Shown here piece after piece: positions 1-8,922 of a stretch of DNA of 64,000 nucleotides. The stretch comes from Microthrixaceae bacterium (GTDB taxonomy: Bacteria; Actinomycetota; Acidimicrobiia; Acidimicrobiales; Microtrichaceae), in NCBI GenBank assembly GCA_020845705.1, contig JADLFH010000015.1, positions 1 to 64,000 of the forward strand, read 5' to 3'. Under the pieces are notes generated by a model that had not been told where the DNA came from, searched no databases, and worked only from the letters and a program-made list of their open reading frames with translations. Both the position numbers and the translations under genes were made by a program. Every line of letters starts with the position of its first letter. Position 1 is the first letter of the stretch.

Positions 1-1052
1 ATCCTCCGTATCTCAGGGAGACGGGCCTCGGTGAGTACCTGTCGCCCGTGGTGAATCCGATCGAGGGCATTCCCGAATCCGTGGTGGTGACAACCGGAGT
101 GGTCTACGCGCCAGCGGGGTCCATGCCGGGGTCGGGGGACATGAAGCTCGACATCTACCTGAACGCCACCACACCCACATGGTGGGGTTCGCGACCGACT
201 GTCATCTGGTTCCACGGGGCCGGTGGCAGCAAGGCCCGTCACGACATTGCGCCCATGGTCTGGGAGCTGTTGTACCGCGGGTTCATCGTGGTGTCGGCCG
301 AGTACTCCCAGAACCTCCACAATCGGGGCCTGGCACCGGAAACCCCGATCACCCAGGCAAAGGCGGCGGTTCGTTTCGTGAAGGGCCTCGCTGCCACCTC
401 GCCGATATACAACCCCGAGCGTGTCTATGTGGCCGGAGTGTCCTTCGGGGCGATGCTGGCGTCGATGGTGGGGTTGACACCGGGGAGCCTGGAACCGCCG
501 GGCAGTGCTGGTTCTCCGGTGAATTCCTCGGTGCGCGGCGTGGTTGCGCTTCAACCCGCCGCGGACCTCGGATCGATGGTCACCTGGGCAGAGGATCGGT
601 ATTCCGAGCCTCCGTACGCCAGAGAGGTCGAGATCGTGAAGGACACGGTGAAATCGATGTTCAGTTGCAAGCTCCCATCTGACCAGGCACTCGGCTACGT
701 CCCCTGCACCGACCCGTCCAAGCAAGCATTGCTCAGCAGCATCTCGCCGATTACGCACGCGGCCACAGGACCAGGGGACGTGGGGTTCTACGTGTTGACC
801 GGCACCGCCGACATGATCACGCAGTCGGTTCCACAAGGTCGCGAGTTCACCGCCGCGCTGGGGCGAAGAAGTGGCGATGGCAGGGAGATCTGGGGTGATG
901 TCGTGGGCGGGACCCACTTCATGAACACCTGGTTGCCGTTCGAGGTCCAGTTCGTCGGCTCGGCGCAACATGGATCGGCCAACATGGCCGCGCTACTTCC
1001 CCTGCTGGGCTGCGTGCGGACCTACGGCGAAGTGGACTACATGATCTGTTGA
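1..1052 (+). CDS. Alpha/beta hydrolase (carboxylesterase-like), 5' end outside window
   Basis: Probable esterase or lipase-like hydrolase of the alpha/beta fold. The oxyanion-hole region reads WFHGAGG (about residues 54-60 counted from the GTG at 48), the nucleophile elbow is GVSFGAM (about 130-136), and plausible acid and base residues are the Asp in TGTADM and the His in GGTHFM near the C-terminus. The frame is open without a stop to the left edge of the window, so the GTG at 48 is probably internal and the true start, perhaps with a signal peptide, lies upstream. The TGA is at 1050-1052, directly before the SOS box of dnaE2. The substrate cannot be deduced; a secreted cutinase or lipase role is possible but unproven. 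Confidence 0.75.
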   Translation, partial: PPYLRETGLGEYLSPVVNPIEGIPESVVVTTGVVYAPAGSMPGSGDMKLDIYLNATTPTWWGSRPTVIWFHGAGGSKARHDIAPMVWELLYRGFIVVSAEYSQNLHNRGLAPETPITQAKAAVRFVKGLAATSPIYNPERVYVAGVSFGAMLASMVGLTPGSLEPPGSAGSPVNSSVRGVVALQPAADLGSMVTWAEDRYSEPPYAREVEIVKDTVKSMFSCKLPSDQALGYVPCTDPSKQALLSSISPITHAATGPGDVGFYVLTGTADMITQSVPQGREFTAALGRRSGDGREIWGDVVGGTHFMNTWLPFEVQFVGSAQHGSANMAALLPLLGCVRTYGEVDYMIC

Positions 1053-1081
1053 ACCGAACACATGTTCGATAACATCGGAAC
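1049..1081 (+). promoter_or_regulatory. dnaE2 promoter with LexA (SOS) box
   Basis: CCGAACACATGTTCGA at 1054-1069 matches the actinobacterial LexA consensus TCGAAC-N4-GTTCGA at 11 of 12 defined positions. It lies between TTGAAC (1049-1054, possible -35) and TAACAT (1070-1075, -10-like). The ATG at 1082 follows the -10 by six bases, so the transcript is probably leaderless and LexA would cover the core promoter. The match is seen directly; SOS control is known for dnaE2 in mycobacteria; the promoter elements are inferred. Confidence 0.8.
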
Positions 1082-4000
1082 ATGGGGTTCGGCAAGTCCT
1101 TTCCCGGCGACGGTTCCGATTCGCCCGCGTGGTCCCGCCGTCGGACGACCTATGAACCACCCGGCGACGCGCTTCGCTCACGCGGCGAGGTGCCCTATGC
1201 GGAGCTGCACGCCCATTCCAACTTCAGCTTCCTCGACGGTGCTTCCCACCCCGAGGAGTTGGTGGAGGAGGCGGCACGGCTGGGCCTCGAAGCGCTCGCG
1301 CTCTGTGACCACGACGGCTTCTACGGCATCGTGCGCTTCGCCGAAGCCGCCCGCGCCGTGGGGCTGCCCACGGTCTTCGGCGCCGAGCTGACCCTCTCGG
1401 CAGGAGCGTCACGCACCGGCGACGTTGACCCAGATGGCCGTCACCTTGTGATCCTCGCTCGTGATCCTGTGGGCTATGGCCGTCTGGCCCGGGCAATCAG
1501 CAACGCCCAGATGGCGGGCTCGAAGGGCCGTCCGCTGGCCGCCGTGGAACAGCTCGCGGCCGATCTGGGCCGGGGCCACCACCTTGTTCTCACAGGGTGC
1601 CGAAAGGGGACGGTGCCCGCGGCGCTCTTGGCCGACGGGCCGGCGGCGGCGCGGCGTGAGGTCGAACGGCTCGTCGATGCCTTCGGTCGTGACCAGGTTG
1701 TGGTGGAGCTGTGGGATCACGGCGACCCCCTCGACGGTGCACGCAACGATGCCCTTGCAGAGTTGGCAGTGGCGGTCGGCCTGGAGACGGTGGCCACCAA
1801 CAACGTCCACTACGCCACCCCCTCGCGGCGGCCTCTGGCCACTGCGCTGGCCGCGGTGCGTGCCCGTCGATCCCTCGACGAGCTCGACGGCTGGCTGCCG
1901 GGTGGCGCGACCGCGCACCTGCGTTCCGGTGCCGAGCAGGCGCGACGCTTCGCCCGATATCCGGGGGTGGTCGAGGCTGCCGCCCGCCTGGGGCGGGAGT
2001 GCGCCTTCGACCTGTCGCTGGTCGCCCCGAAGCTGCCGCCCTATCCGTGCCCGCCCGACGAGTACGGCCGGCCCCGCGACGAGATGACCCTCCTGCGCCA
2101 TCTCGTACGTGAGGGTGCAGCCCGCCGCTACGGCACCCCGGGCAGCGGCCGCCTCGCCGACTTCGTCGCCCTCTGCGGGCGCGACCCCTACGTCACCCTC
2201 GCACACGAGCTGGAGCTCATCGAGTCGCTGGGGTTCCCCGGCTACTTCCTCATCGTGTGGGACATCGTCGAGTTCTGCCGTCGATCCGACATCTACTGCC
2301 AGGGTCGCGGGTCGGCAGCGAACTCCGCGGTCTGCTACGCGCTCGGCATAACCAACGCCGATGCCGTCAGACTCGGCCTGCTCTTCGAGCGGTTCCTCTC
2401 TCCCGAGCGCGACGGCCCACCCGACATCGACATCGACATCGAATCGGGCCGCCGGGAAGAGGTGATCCAATACGTCTACGGCCGTTACGGGCGGCAGTGC
2501 GCGGCGCAGGTGGCCAACGTCATCACCTACCGGGCGAAGTCCTCGGTGCGCGACATGGCCCGGGCGCTGGGATACGCCCCCGGCCAGCAGGACGCCTGGT
2601 CCAAAGAGGTCGACCGCTGGGGCAGCGTGGTGGCGCCGGGGGAGGGGGAGCGCCACGGTGTCACCGCCCCCGACCCGGTGCTGGAGTTGGCCGCCGTGGT
2701 CGAGCATTTCCCCCGCCACCTTGGCATCCACTCCGGGGGGATGGTCATATGCGACCGCCCCGTGGTGGAGGTGTGCCCCACCGAGTGGGCCGCCATGGCA
2801 GACCGCTCGGTGTTGCAGTGGGACAAGGACGACTGTGCAGCTGCGGGGCTGGTGAAGTTCGACCTGTTGGGCCTGGGGATGCTCTCGGCGTTGCACGGCG
2901 CGGTCGACCTGATCGAACAACACAGGGGCACGCGCATCGATCTGGCGCTGCTGGCTCAGGAGCCGGAGGTCTACGACATGATCTGCCGGGCCGACACCGT
3001 CGGCGTGTTCCAGATCGAGTCACGCGCGCAGATGGCCACCCTGCCCCGGCTCAAGCCGCGCACTTTCTACGATCTGGTTGTCGAGGTGGCGCTCATCCGC
3101 CCGGGCCCCATCCAGGGTGGATCGGTGCATCCCTACATCCGTCGTCGCAACGGCCAGGAGGCGGTCACCTACCTGCATCCGCTGATGGAACCGGCGCTGG
3201 CCAAGACGCTGGGAGTGCCGCTGTTCCAGGAGCAACTCATGCAGATCGCCATGGACGTGGCCGGCTTCACCCCCGCTCAGGCTGACGAGCTGCGTCAGGC
3301 GATGGGTTCGAAACGCTCTCGGGAACGGATGGAGCGGTTGCGCGGTCGGCTGTATGAGGGGATGGCCGCGCGGGGGATCGAGGAGTCGGTGGCAGATGAG
3401 ATCTACGAGAAGCTCGCGGCGTTCGCCAACTACGGCTTTCCCGAGTCGCACTCGGTGAGCTTCGCCTACCTGGTCTACGCCTCGTGTTGGATCAAGTACC
3501 ACGAACCGGCGGCATTCTGCGCGGCGCTGTTGAACGCTCAGCCAATGGGCTTCTACTCGCCCCACACGCTGGTGCAGGACGCCCGGCGTCACGGGATCCG
3601 AACTCTGACCCCCGATGTGAACACGTCGGACTGGTGCGCCACCCTCGAGCCCTGCGCTGAGTCCTCCGGTGGGCTGGCGGTACGACTGGGGCTGTCCTCG
3701 GTTCGGTCGGTGGGAGACGAGTTGGCGAAGCTCATAGCCGCTGGTCGTCCCTATGGGTCGGTGGCGGATCTTGCTCACCGCAGCGGTGCGCGGCGTCCGG
3801 CATTGGAGGCGCTGGCAACCGCAGGTGCTCTGGGGGGACTCGCCCAGTCGAACCGTCGGGAGGCGTTGTGGAGCGCCGGTGCCGCAGCGGATGTCGGTCC
3901 CGAGCGGCTACCGGGTGTCGCGACCGGGCTCCACGCTCCCCGGTTGCCGGGGATGGCGCCCGTCGAGGAGGCCATGGCCGACCTGTGGGCCACAGGTGTG

Positions 4001-4366
4001 GCACCCGACGGGCATCCCACCAGGTTCCTTCGCGATCAACTCGATGAGCTGGGTGTTTCTACTGCGGCGGGGCTCGGGTCGGTGGAGGCGGGCTCGAAGG
4101 TGGTGGTCGGGGGAGTGGTGACACACCGCCAACGCCCCGCCACCGCCGGGGGCACGATGTTCATCAACCTCGAGGACGAGACGGGGCTGATCAACGTGGT
4201 CTGTTCGCCGGGTTGTTGGGTGCGTCACCGCAGTGTGGCGCGCAGTGCCCCGGCGCTGATGATCCGCGGGCGGCTGGAGCGGGCCGAAGGGGTGACCAAC
4301 GTGATAGCGGAGCGGATCGATCCGTTGCCCGTCCCCGCCGGCATTCCTTCACGTGACTTCCGGTGA
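1082..4366 (+). CDS. dnaE2: Error-prone DNA polymerase III alpha subunit DnaE2
   Basis: C-family polymerase used for translesion synthesis and damage-induced mutagenesis. The N-terminal PHP domain begins with HAHSNFSFLDGA (about residues 43-54) and continues with LCDHDGF near 75. The polymerase active site shows PDIDIDI (about 447-453) and KFDLLGL (about 592-598), which carry the three catalytic aspartates. A C-terminal OB fold lies near 1000-1045. At 1,094 aa it has DnaE2 length, and the arrangement of an MG- start followed by YEPPG and YAELHAH matches the mycobacterial DnaE2 N-terminus, supporting ATG 1082. The usual partners imuA' and imuB are not in this window, so they must be encoded elsewhere or be absent. 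Confidence 0.95.
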   Translation: MGFGKSFPGDGSDSPAWSRRRTTYEPPGDALRSRGEVPYAELHAHSNFSFLDGASHPEELVEEAARLGLEALALCDHDGFYGIVRFAEAARAVGLPTVFGAELTLSAGASRTGDVDPDGRHLVILARDPVGYGRLARAISNAQMAGSKGRPLAAVEQLAADLGRGHHLVLTGCRKGTVPAALLADGPAAARREVERLVDAFGRDQVVVELWDHGDPLDGARNDALAELAVAVGLETVATNNVHYATPSRRPLATALAAVRARRSLDELDGWLPGGATAHLRSGAEQARRFARYPGVVEAAARLGRECAFDLSLVAPKLPPYPCPPDEYGRPRDEMTLLRHLVREGAARRYGTPGSGRLADFVALCGRDPYVTLAHELELIESLGFPGYFLIVWDIVEFCRRSDIYCQGRGSAANSAVCYALGITNADAVRLGLLFERFLSPERDGPPDIDIDIESGRREEVIQYVYGRYGRQCAAQVANVITYRAKSSVRDMARALGYAPGQQDAWSKEVDRWGSVVAPGEGERHGVTAPDPVLELAAVVEHFPRHLGIHSGGMVICDRPVVEVCPTEWAAMADRSVLQWDKDDCAAAGLVKFDLLGLGMLSALHGAVDLIEQHRGTRIDLALLAQEPEVYDMICRADTVGVFQIESRAQMATLPRLKPRTFYDLVVEVALIRPGPIQGGSVHPYIRRRNGQEAVTYLHPLMEPALAKTLGVPLFQEQLMQIAMDVAGFTPAQADELRQAMGSKRSRERMERLRGRLYEGMAARGIEESVADEIYEKLAAFANYGFPESHSVSFAYLVYASCWIKYHEPAAFCAALLNAQPMGFYSPHTLVQDARRHGIRTLTPDVNTSDWCATLEPCAESSGGLAVRLGLSSVRSVGDELAKLIAAGRPYGSVADLAHRSGARRPALEALATAGALGGLAQSNRREALWSAGAAADVGPERLPGVATGLHAPRLPGMAPVEEAMADLWATGVAPDGHPTRFLRDQLDELGVSTAAGLGSVEAGSKVVVGGVVTHRQRPATAGGTMFINLEDETGLINVVCSPGCWVRHRSVARSAPALMIRGRLERAEGVTNVIAERIDPLPVPAGIPSRDFR

Positions 4367-4409
4367 TCTCACGCACCGTGGTCGCGCCGAACTCACTCAG
4401 CGTGGTTGT

Positions 4410-4438
4410 TTGAGTGCGCGACGGATTCTGCCGATACA
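4410..4438 (+). promoter_or_regulatory. Candidate promoter of the M15 peptidase gene
   Basis: TTGAGT (4410-4415) and GATACA (4433-4438) are separated by 17 bases, a sigma-70-like spacing. Transcription would begin near 4445, which excludes the GTG at 4414 as a start and favours ATG 4450 or 4453. Weak match, inferred only. Confidence 0.35.
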
Positions 4439-4449
4439 AAATGGTGCCA

Positions 4450-5784
4450 ATGATGTCGGACCGCCCCCTTCGTGGACGCGCCGTCGGCGCGCTCGCAGCG
4501 GTCGTCGTGACGAGCCTGGCGGGTATCGTTCCGGTCTCTGGGGCCGTGTCGCAGAGCACCACCGAGGCTCCCGCCGTCACCACCACCACGCTCACTCCAT
4601 CAGATCAGCGAGCCCGCAACCGCCAGGAGCGGCGGCAGGTTGGTGGTGAGATCGCCACGCTCCATGCGAGCGATCAGCAGGTGCGCGATGCCCTGGCAGA
4701 GCTTGACGTGCAGTTGGCGAGCGCCAACTCGGCTCTCAACGCTGCCACGGCGATGATGGAGGCGGCTCAGGCCGAAGTTGCCGCCGCTGAGGTCGCGGAG
4801 AGCGGAGCGCGAGACCGAGCCGAGCAGATCGCCGACGAGGTGAAGCAGATGGCGATCGACGAGTTCGTGAACCCACAGACCGAGGGCATCGCCTCGGTCA
4901 TCGCCAGCAGTTCGATTGGTGAGGCACGTGAGCGCCGGACGATGCTCGGTGTCCGAACCGACCAGCGAAAGGGCCTGCTCCGCCGTCAGCGAGCGGCGAT
5001 TGCGGAGTTCGCCGAGAAGCGAAAGCAGGCCAAGGCGGCGGTCGCAGCGGCCGAGCAGGCGGCCACAGAACAGCGAGATGCCATCGCGGCGCTCGAGTCG
5101 ACTCGCCAGGCCCATGTCCAGGTGGTCGCCGAGGTCGATCAGCGACTCGAGGCGGCATTGGGCGAGGCGGCGGCGTTGGATGCGATCGACGCGCAGCTCG
5201 CCGCGCAGATCACACGGCAACAACAGCAGATCCGGGCCGAGGCGCTCGCCCGGCAGGCGGCGGCATTCGCCGCGGCGCAACAGGCCGCCGCGTTGATGCC
5301 GACCACATCGGCTCCTCGTTCGGGCAGGCCCGCGCCCAGCCCCACCACGACCACCACGGTGCCCCGATTCATTCCACCCTCGCTCACCACTATCGAGGAC
5401 ATGGACGAGGTGGGGGGCATCTACGTGAACAAGCTGATCTCTTCGCAGTTCGGTCGCATGATGACGGCGGCGACCGCAGCCGGTCTGGTGTTGGGAGGAG
5501 GTGGGTTCCGAGACGCTGCCGCCCAGATAGCCACCCGCCGCAACAACTGCGGGACCTCCGACTTCGCGATCTGGGAGATGCCGGCCTCACAGTGCTCTCC
5601 ACCCACAGCGCGTCCCGGCACGTCGATGCACGAGCAGGGGATGGCCGTGGACTTCACTTGCAGCGGTGCGCTCATCCGCGACCAGGCGAGCCCGTGTTTC
5701 ATCTGGCTTGCCGCCAACGCAGCGTCGCATGGGTTCTACAACCTGCCGTCGGAGCCCTGGCACTGGTCGATCAACGGCAACTGA
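4450..5784 (+). CDS. Secreted coiled-coil M15/VanY-type peptidoglycan peptidase
   Basis: Probable exported D,D-carboxypeptidase-like zinc peptidase acting on peptidoglycan. A signal peptide or anchor covers roughly the first 35 residues (LAAVVVTSLAG). An Ala/Glu/Gln-rich coiled coil follows from about 45 to 285, then a Pro/Thr linker with PTTTTT, then a VanY-like domain. Zinc ligands are visible in SMHEQGMAVD (HxxGxAxD) and in EPWHWS at the C-terminus. The coiled-coil-plus-hydrolase layout recalls divisome-controlled hydrolases. The ORF track starts at GTG 4414, but that lies inside a likely promoter; ATG 4450 (or 4453) gives a cleaner signal peptide. A link to vancomycin resistance is not implied. 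Confidence 0.8.
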   Translation: MMSDRPLRGRAVGALAAVVVTSLAGIVPVSGAVSQSTTEAPAVTTTTLTPSDQRARNRQERRQVGGEIATLHASDQQVRDALAELDVQLASANSALNAATAMMEAAQAEVAAAEVAESGARDRAEQIADEVKQMAIDEFVNPQTEGIASVIASSSIGEARERRTMLGVRTDQRKGLLRRQRAAIAEFAEKRKQAKAAVAAAEQAATEQRDAIAALESTRQAHVQVVAEVDQRLEAALGEAAALDAIDAQLAAQITRQQQQIRAEALARQAAAFAAAQQAAALMPTTSAPRSGRPAPSPTTTTTVPRFIPPSLTTIEDMDEVGGIYVNKLISSQFGRMMTAATAAGLVLGGGGFRDAAAQIATRRNNCGTSDFAIWEMPASQCSPPTARPGTSMHEQGMAVDFTCSGALIRDQASPCFIWLAANAASHGFYNLPSEPWHWSINGN

Positions 5785-5785
5785 G

Positions 5786-5811
5786 TTGGACGGGCCCCCT
5801 TGCCCGGCCAA
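5786..5811. terminator. Hairpin terminator between convergent genes
   Basis: TTGG-a-CGGGC pairs with GCCCG-g-CCAA around a six-base loop, giving nine pairs with one mismatch. It begins two bases after the peptidase stop and precedes the end of the convergent Bax-inhibitor gene. There is no T-run, as is common in high-GC actinobacteria. Confidence 0.5.
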
Positions 5812-5870
5812 CGTGCGTGGGTTTCCGCCGCTGGAGGGCGGATCCGTACGCAGTTTCGGCTCGGCGCCGG

Positions 5871-6707
5871 TCAGTCGCGCAGCTTCGCCAGCAGCCGCAG
5901 GATCTCCAGGTAGAGCCACACAACCGTCAGGATCAGGCCGAAGGCGCCGTACCACTCCATGTGCTTGGGCAGCCCTGCCGCAGATCCACGTTCTATGAAG
6001 TCGAAGTCGAGGATGAGGTTGAAGGCCGCGATCGCAACCACCACCACGCTGAAGCCGATGCTGAGGCCGCTGGAAGAGCTGAAGATCCCCAGGTCGCTGC
6101 CGAAGGCGCGTGCGATGAACGCGACGAGGTAGATGGCCGCCACGCCGAACGTGGCGGCGACGACGGCCTTGGTGAAACGTGGTGTGGCACGGAGGATCCG
6201 CAGTCCGTACAGCAGCAGCATCATGGCGACGACCCCGCAGGTGGCGATGACGGCTTGAATGGCGAGACCGGATGACTGGGCGTCATAGAGGTGGGAGATG
6301 ACACCCAGGGCGATGCCTTCGGTGAGCGCATAGGGGACTGCGGTGAAGCGTGCGAGCTTCGGCACGAAGACCGTTGCCATCGCGAGCACGAACGCGACGA
6401 TGATGCTGCCCATCAACCACGCGGGCTGGGTGAGCGAGGCGGATGAGACGACGCGCCCGAGTTCGTCCACGCCCTCGACGACATCGACCTTGCCCCACCC
6501 GAACCATGCACCCACTCCCAGGAGGGCCAGCATCAGCGCCGACGCCGAACATGTGCCGCCGATGGTCATGGTGGCCTCGGAAGCGGTGGGGGTCCAAGCC
6601 CCCGCCGGGCTGTGTCGAGGCGATGTGAGAGGCGGGTTGAGCGGTCCGCCCGGGCCGCTGGTGGCGGTACGTTCGAGCATTCGGTCGCTGAGAATCGGGT
6701 TGGGCAT
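5871..6707 (-). CDS. Bax inhibitor-1/YccA family membrane protein
   Basis: Integral membrane protein of the Bax inhibitor-1 (BI-1/YccA/YetJ) family, whose members are pH-sensitive calcium-leak or stress-related proteins. The 278-aa product has a cytosolic N-terminus of about 55 residues followed by about seven hydrophobic segments. The C-terminal portion FNLILDFDFIE and HMEWYGAFGL is typical of the family, including the conserved acidic residues. ATG 6707 is chosen over the longer ORF because GAGGAG sits seven bases upstream. It is divergent from the PhoU/TrkA_C gene across 93 bases. Physiological role is unknown. Confidence 0.88.
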   Translation of the reverse strand: MPNPILSDRMLERTATSGPGGPLNPPLTSPRHSPAGAWTPTASEATMTIGGTCSASALMLALLGVGAWFGWGKVDVVEGVDELGRVVSSASLTQPAWLMGSIIVAFVLAMATVFVPKLARFTAVPYALTEGIALGVISHLYDAQSSGLAIQAVIATCGVVAMMLLLYGLRILRATPRFTKAVVAATFGVAAIYLVAFIARAFGSDLGIFSSSSGLSIGFSVVVVAIAAFNLILDFDFIERGSAAGLPKHMEWYGAFGLILTVVWLYLEILRLLAKLRD

Positions 6708-6736
6708 CGTGTCTCCTCGAGTTCGCCCCAACGTTA
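6708..6736 (-). promoter_or_regulatory. Promoter -10 and ribosome binding site of the Bax-inhibitor gene
   Basis: On the minus strand TAACGT (6731-6736) is followed 23 bases later by the ATG, with GAGGAG as Shine-Dalgarno in between. This is one of the few leadered starts in the window. The -10 assignment is inferred; the SD is clear. Confidence 0.4.
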
Positions 6737-6800
6737 TCGACGGGGCGGGTTCCAACCACCGCGGGAAACCTCGGGCCGCTTCGGTATCCTGGCTGTCTCC

Positions 6801-8051
6801 ATGGACGACCGCCCGCGAAGTCTCCGCCACATGCTGGCGGACGCGAAGGACACCTCCGAGCTGATGGTCGATCTGGCCTACGCCGGGGTCTACTTCAACG
6901 ATCCCGGTATGTGCGAGGAGGTGGCGGAGCTCGAGGAGCGCCTCAACGACTTGGTGCACGACATGCGAGCTGTGTGCATCCTTGCCGCGCGTCGGCCCAA
7001 GGAGGCCGAGTCGATGGCATCGGTGCTCCAGGTCATCTCCGCGATCGAGGGCATCGGCAACGCGGCCATCGACATCACGAGGATCGTCACCCACCGCCTC
7101 GGCATCCCCCAGGAACTGATCGCGGATCTGTCCAATGCCGAGGAGGTCTCCCACCGAGTCTGGGTGCGTGAGGGCTCCCACATGGCGCACCGACCACTCG
7201 CGTCGCTCGAGCTCCCCGTTGCCACGGGCATGCGGCTCATGGCCGTTCGGCGTGACCGTTCGTGGATCACCGAGATCGACGGCGACCTGGTGTTGTTGCC
7301 CGGCGACGTGTTGTTCCTACGAGGGTCTCCGGCGGGGTTGGTCCGCCTCCATGAGCTCGCGGCCGCACCCACGTGGGATCCGCCCCAGGCGCCCGCAGCG
7401 GACGCCCTCACCGACCTCGACCGCGCAGTGGACGTGTTGGTCGAGATGAAGAACATCTCCGAGGCTGCCGTCGGGCTTGCGTACTCGGCGTTGGCGTTGC
7501 GCGACGGTGGGCTTGCCGCCGAGGTGGAACACCTGGCCGACCGGCTGGGGGAGATGAAGGACCACCTCCAGATCTGGGTGTTGCGGGCCGGCGCCAACGA
7601 CTTGGATCCGTCGCCGCTGCGTGGCCTCCTTCAGCTCTCACACGTGGCCGAGGAACTTGGGGACCAGGCCAACCAGATGGTGTGGCTCATCCGTGAGGAC
7701 GCCCACCTCCATCCGGTCCTTGCCATCGCGTTGGGCGAATCCGACGACGTGGTCATGCGCGTGCCGGTTGCCGAGGGCTCCACCGCCGAGGGCGCCACCA
7801 TCGCGCAGCTGCAAATCGACATCGAACCCGGATTCCATGTTCTCGCGATCCTGCGGGGCGGCCGCTACATCTATCGGCCGCGGGCCTATGTCGCGTTCCG
7901 GGCAGGCGACGAGCTGATCGCGACCGGTCCACAGGAGGGTCGCCCGCTGTTGGCGGAGTTGTGTGGCTGGCAGCTGGTCGACGACGACGACGATCCGACC
8001 ATCGAGATGGAGCTCGTGCCGCTCGGCGTCGGCCAGAGGCACCACCAGTGA
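6801..8051 (+). CDS. Double PhoU/TrkA_C (RCK_C) domain protein
   Basis: A 416-aa soluble protein with a duplicated architecture: PhoU-like helical bundle (about 1-120), TrkA_C ligand-binding domain (about 130-205), second PhoU-like bundle (about 220-320) and second TrkA_C domain (about 325-400). Single PhoU plus TrkA_C proteins are known accessory or regulatory subunits of potassium or other ion transporters; TrkA_C domains bind cyclic di-AMP or other ligands. No transporter gene is adjacent. ATG 6801 is preferred because the longer ORF runs through the divergent promoter. The stop overlaps the GTG start of mca by three bases, suggesting co-transcription. Confidence 0.82.
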   Translation: MDDRPRSLRHMLADAKDTSELMVDLAYAGVYFNDPGMCEEVAELEERLNDLVHDMRAVCILAARRPKEAESMASVLQVISAIEGIGNAAIDITRIVTHRLGIPQELIADLSNAEEVSHRVWVREGSHMAHRPLASLELPVATGMRLMAVRRDRSWITEIDGDLVLLPGDVLFLRGSPAGLVRLHELAAAPTWDPPQAPAADALTDLDRAVDVLVEMKNISEAAVGLAYSALALRDGGLAAEVEHLADRLGEMKDHLQIWVLRAGANDLDPSPLRGLLQLSHVAEELGDQANQMVWLIREDAHLHPVLAIALGESDDVVMRVPVAEGSTAEGATIAQLQIDIEPGFHVLAILRGGRYIYRPRAYVAFRAGDELIATGPQEGRPLLAELCGWQLVDDDDDPTIEMELVPLGVGQRHHQ

Positions 8052-8917
8052 CCGCGCCGTTGCGCCTCCTGTCGGTGCACGCCCACCCCGACGACGAGGC
8101 ATCGAAGGGAGCGGCGCTGGTTGCCATGTACCGGGCCGAGGGAATCGGCGCAACGCTCGTTTGCTGTACGGGTGGAGAGCAGGGCGAGATCCTCAACCCG
8201 GCGATGGACCGACCCGAGGTGATGGCGCGACTCGCCGAGGTGCGGCGCGGGGAGCTGGAGCGGTCCGCATCGATCATCGGTTTCGACCGACTCGATCTGT
8301 TGGGCTACCGCGACTCGGGCATGGCCGACTCGGCGGCGAACGCGCATCCCGGGAGTTTCGCCGCCGCACCGATCGAAGAGGCTGTGGAGCGGTTGGTGCG
8401 GATCATCCGTCGTGACCGACCGCAGGTGGTCATCACCTACGGCGACGACCAAGGTCACTACCCCCACCCCGATCATCTTCGGGTGCACGACATCACGGTG
8501 CCGGCCTTCGCCCGGGCAGGCGACGACTCCTGGTACCCCTCCGCCGGCGAAGCGTGGCAGCCTCTCAAGCTCTACTACTCGATGTGGTCCATGCAGCGGA
8601 TAAAGGTCACCCACGAGAAGCTTCTCGAGCTGGGCCTCGACTCACCCTTCGACGACAAGTGGTTCGACCGAGTCGACCAGGACAGCCGAATCACCACCCG
8701 GGTCGACATCGGAGCGTTTCACCACGTCCGTGGCGACGCACTTCGCTCGCACGCCACCCAAGTGGCCCCCGACTCGCCGTTCTGGTTCGCTCTACCCGAG
8801 GATATCCAACGGGAGATCTACCCCTGGGACGACTACATCCTCGCCGAGAGCCATGTGGAGACCTCGCTGCCTGAGGACGACCTGTTCTTCGGGGTCCCCG
8901 GTAGCCGGGCTGGGTGA
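8048..8917 (+). CDS. mca: Mycothiol S-conjugate amidase
   Basis: PIG-L/LmbE-family zinc amidase that cleaves mycothiol S-conjugates to a mercapturic acid and glucosaminyl-inositol during detoxification. The N-terminus carries the zinc motif HAHPDDEASKG, with TGGEQGEIL and a distal HPDHLR that supplies the third ligand. The length, 289 aa, and the C-terminal YPWDDYIL favour Mca over the paralogue MshB. GTG 8048 overlaps the TGA of the PhoU/TrkA_C gene (GTGA) and fixes the start. Its presence implies the host makes mycothiol, consistent with Actinomycetota. Confidence 0.88.
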   Translation: MTAPLRLLSVHAHPDDEASKGAALVAMYRAEGIGATLVCCTGGEQGEILNPAMDRPEVMARLAEVRRGELERSASIIGFDRLDLLGYRDSGMADSAANAHPGSFAAAPIEEAVERLVRIIRRDRPQVVITYGDDQGHYPHPDHLRVHDITVPAFARAGDDSWYPSAGEAWQPLKLYYSMWSMQRIKVTHEKLLELGLDSPFDDKWFDRVDQDSRITTRVDIGAFHHVRGDALRSHATQVAPDSPFWFALPEDIQREIYPWDDYILAESHVETSLPEDDLFFGVPGSRAG

Positions 8918-8922
8918 GGTCT

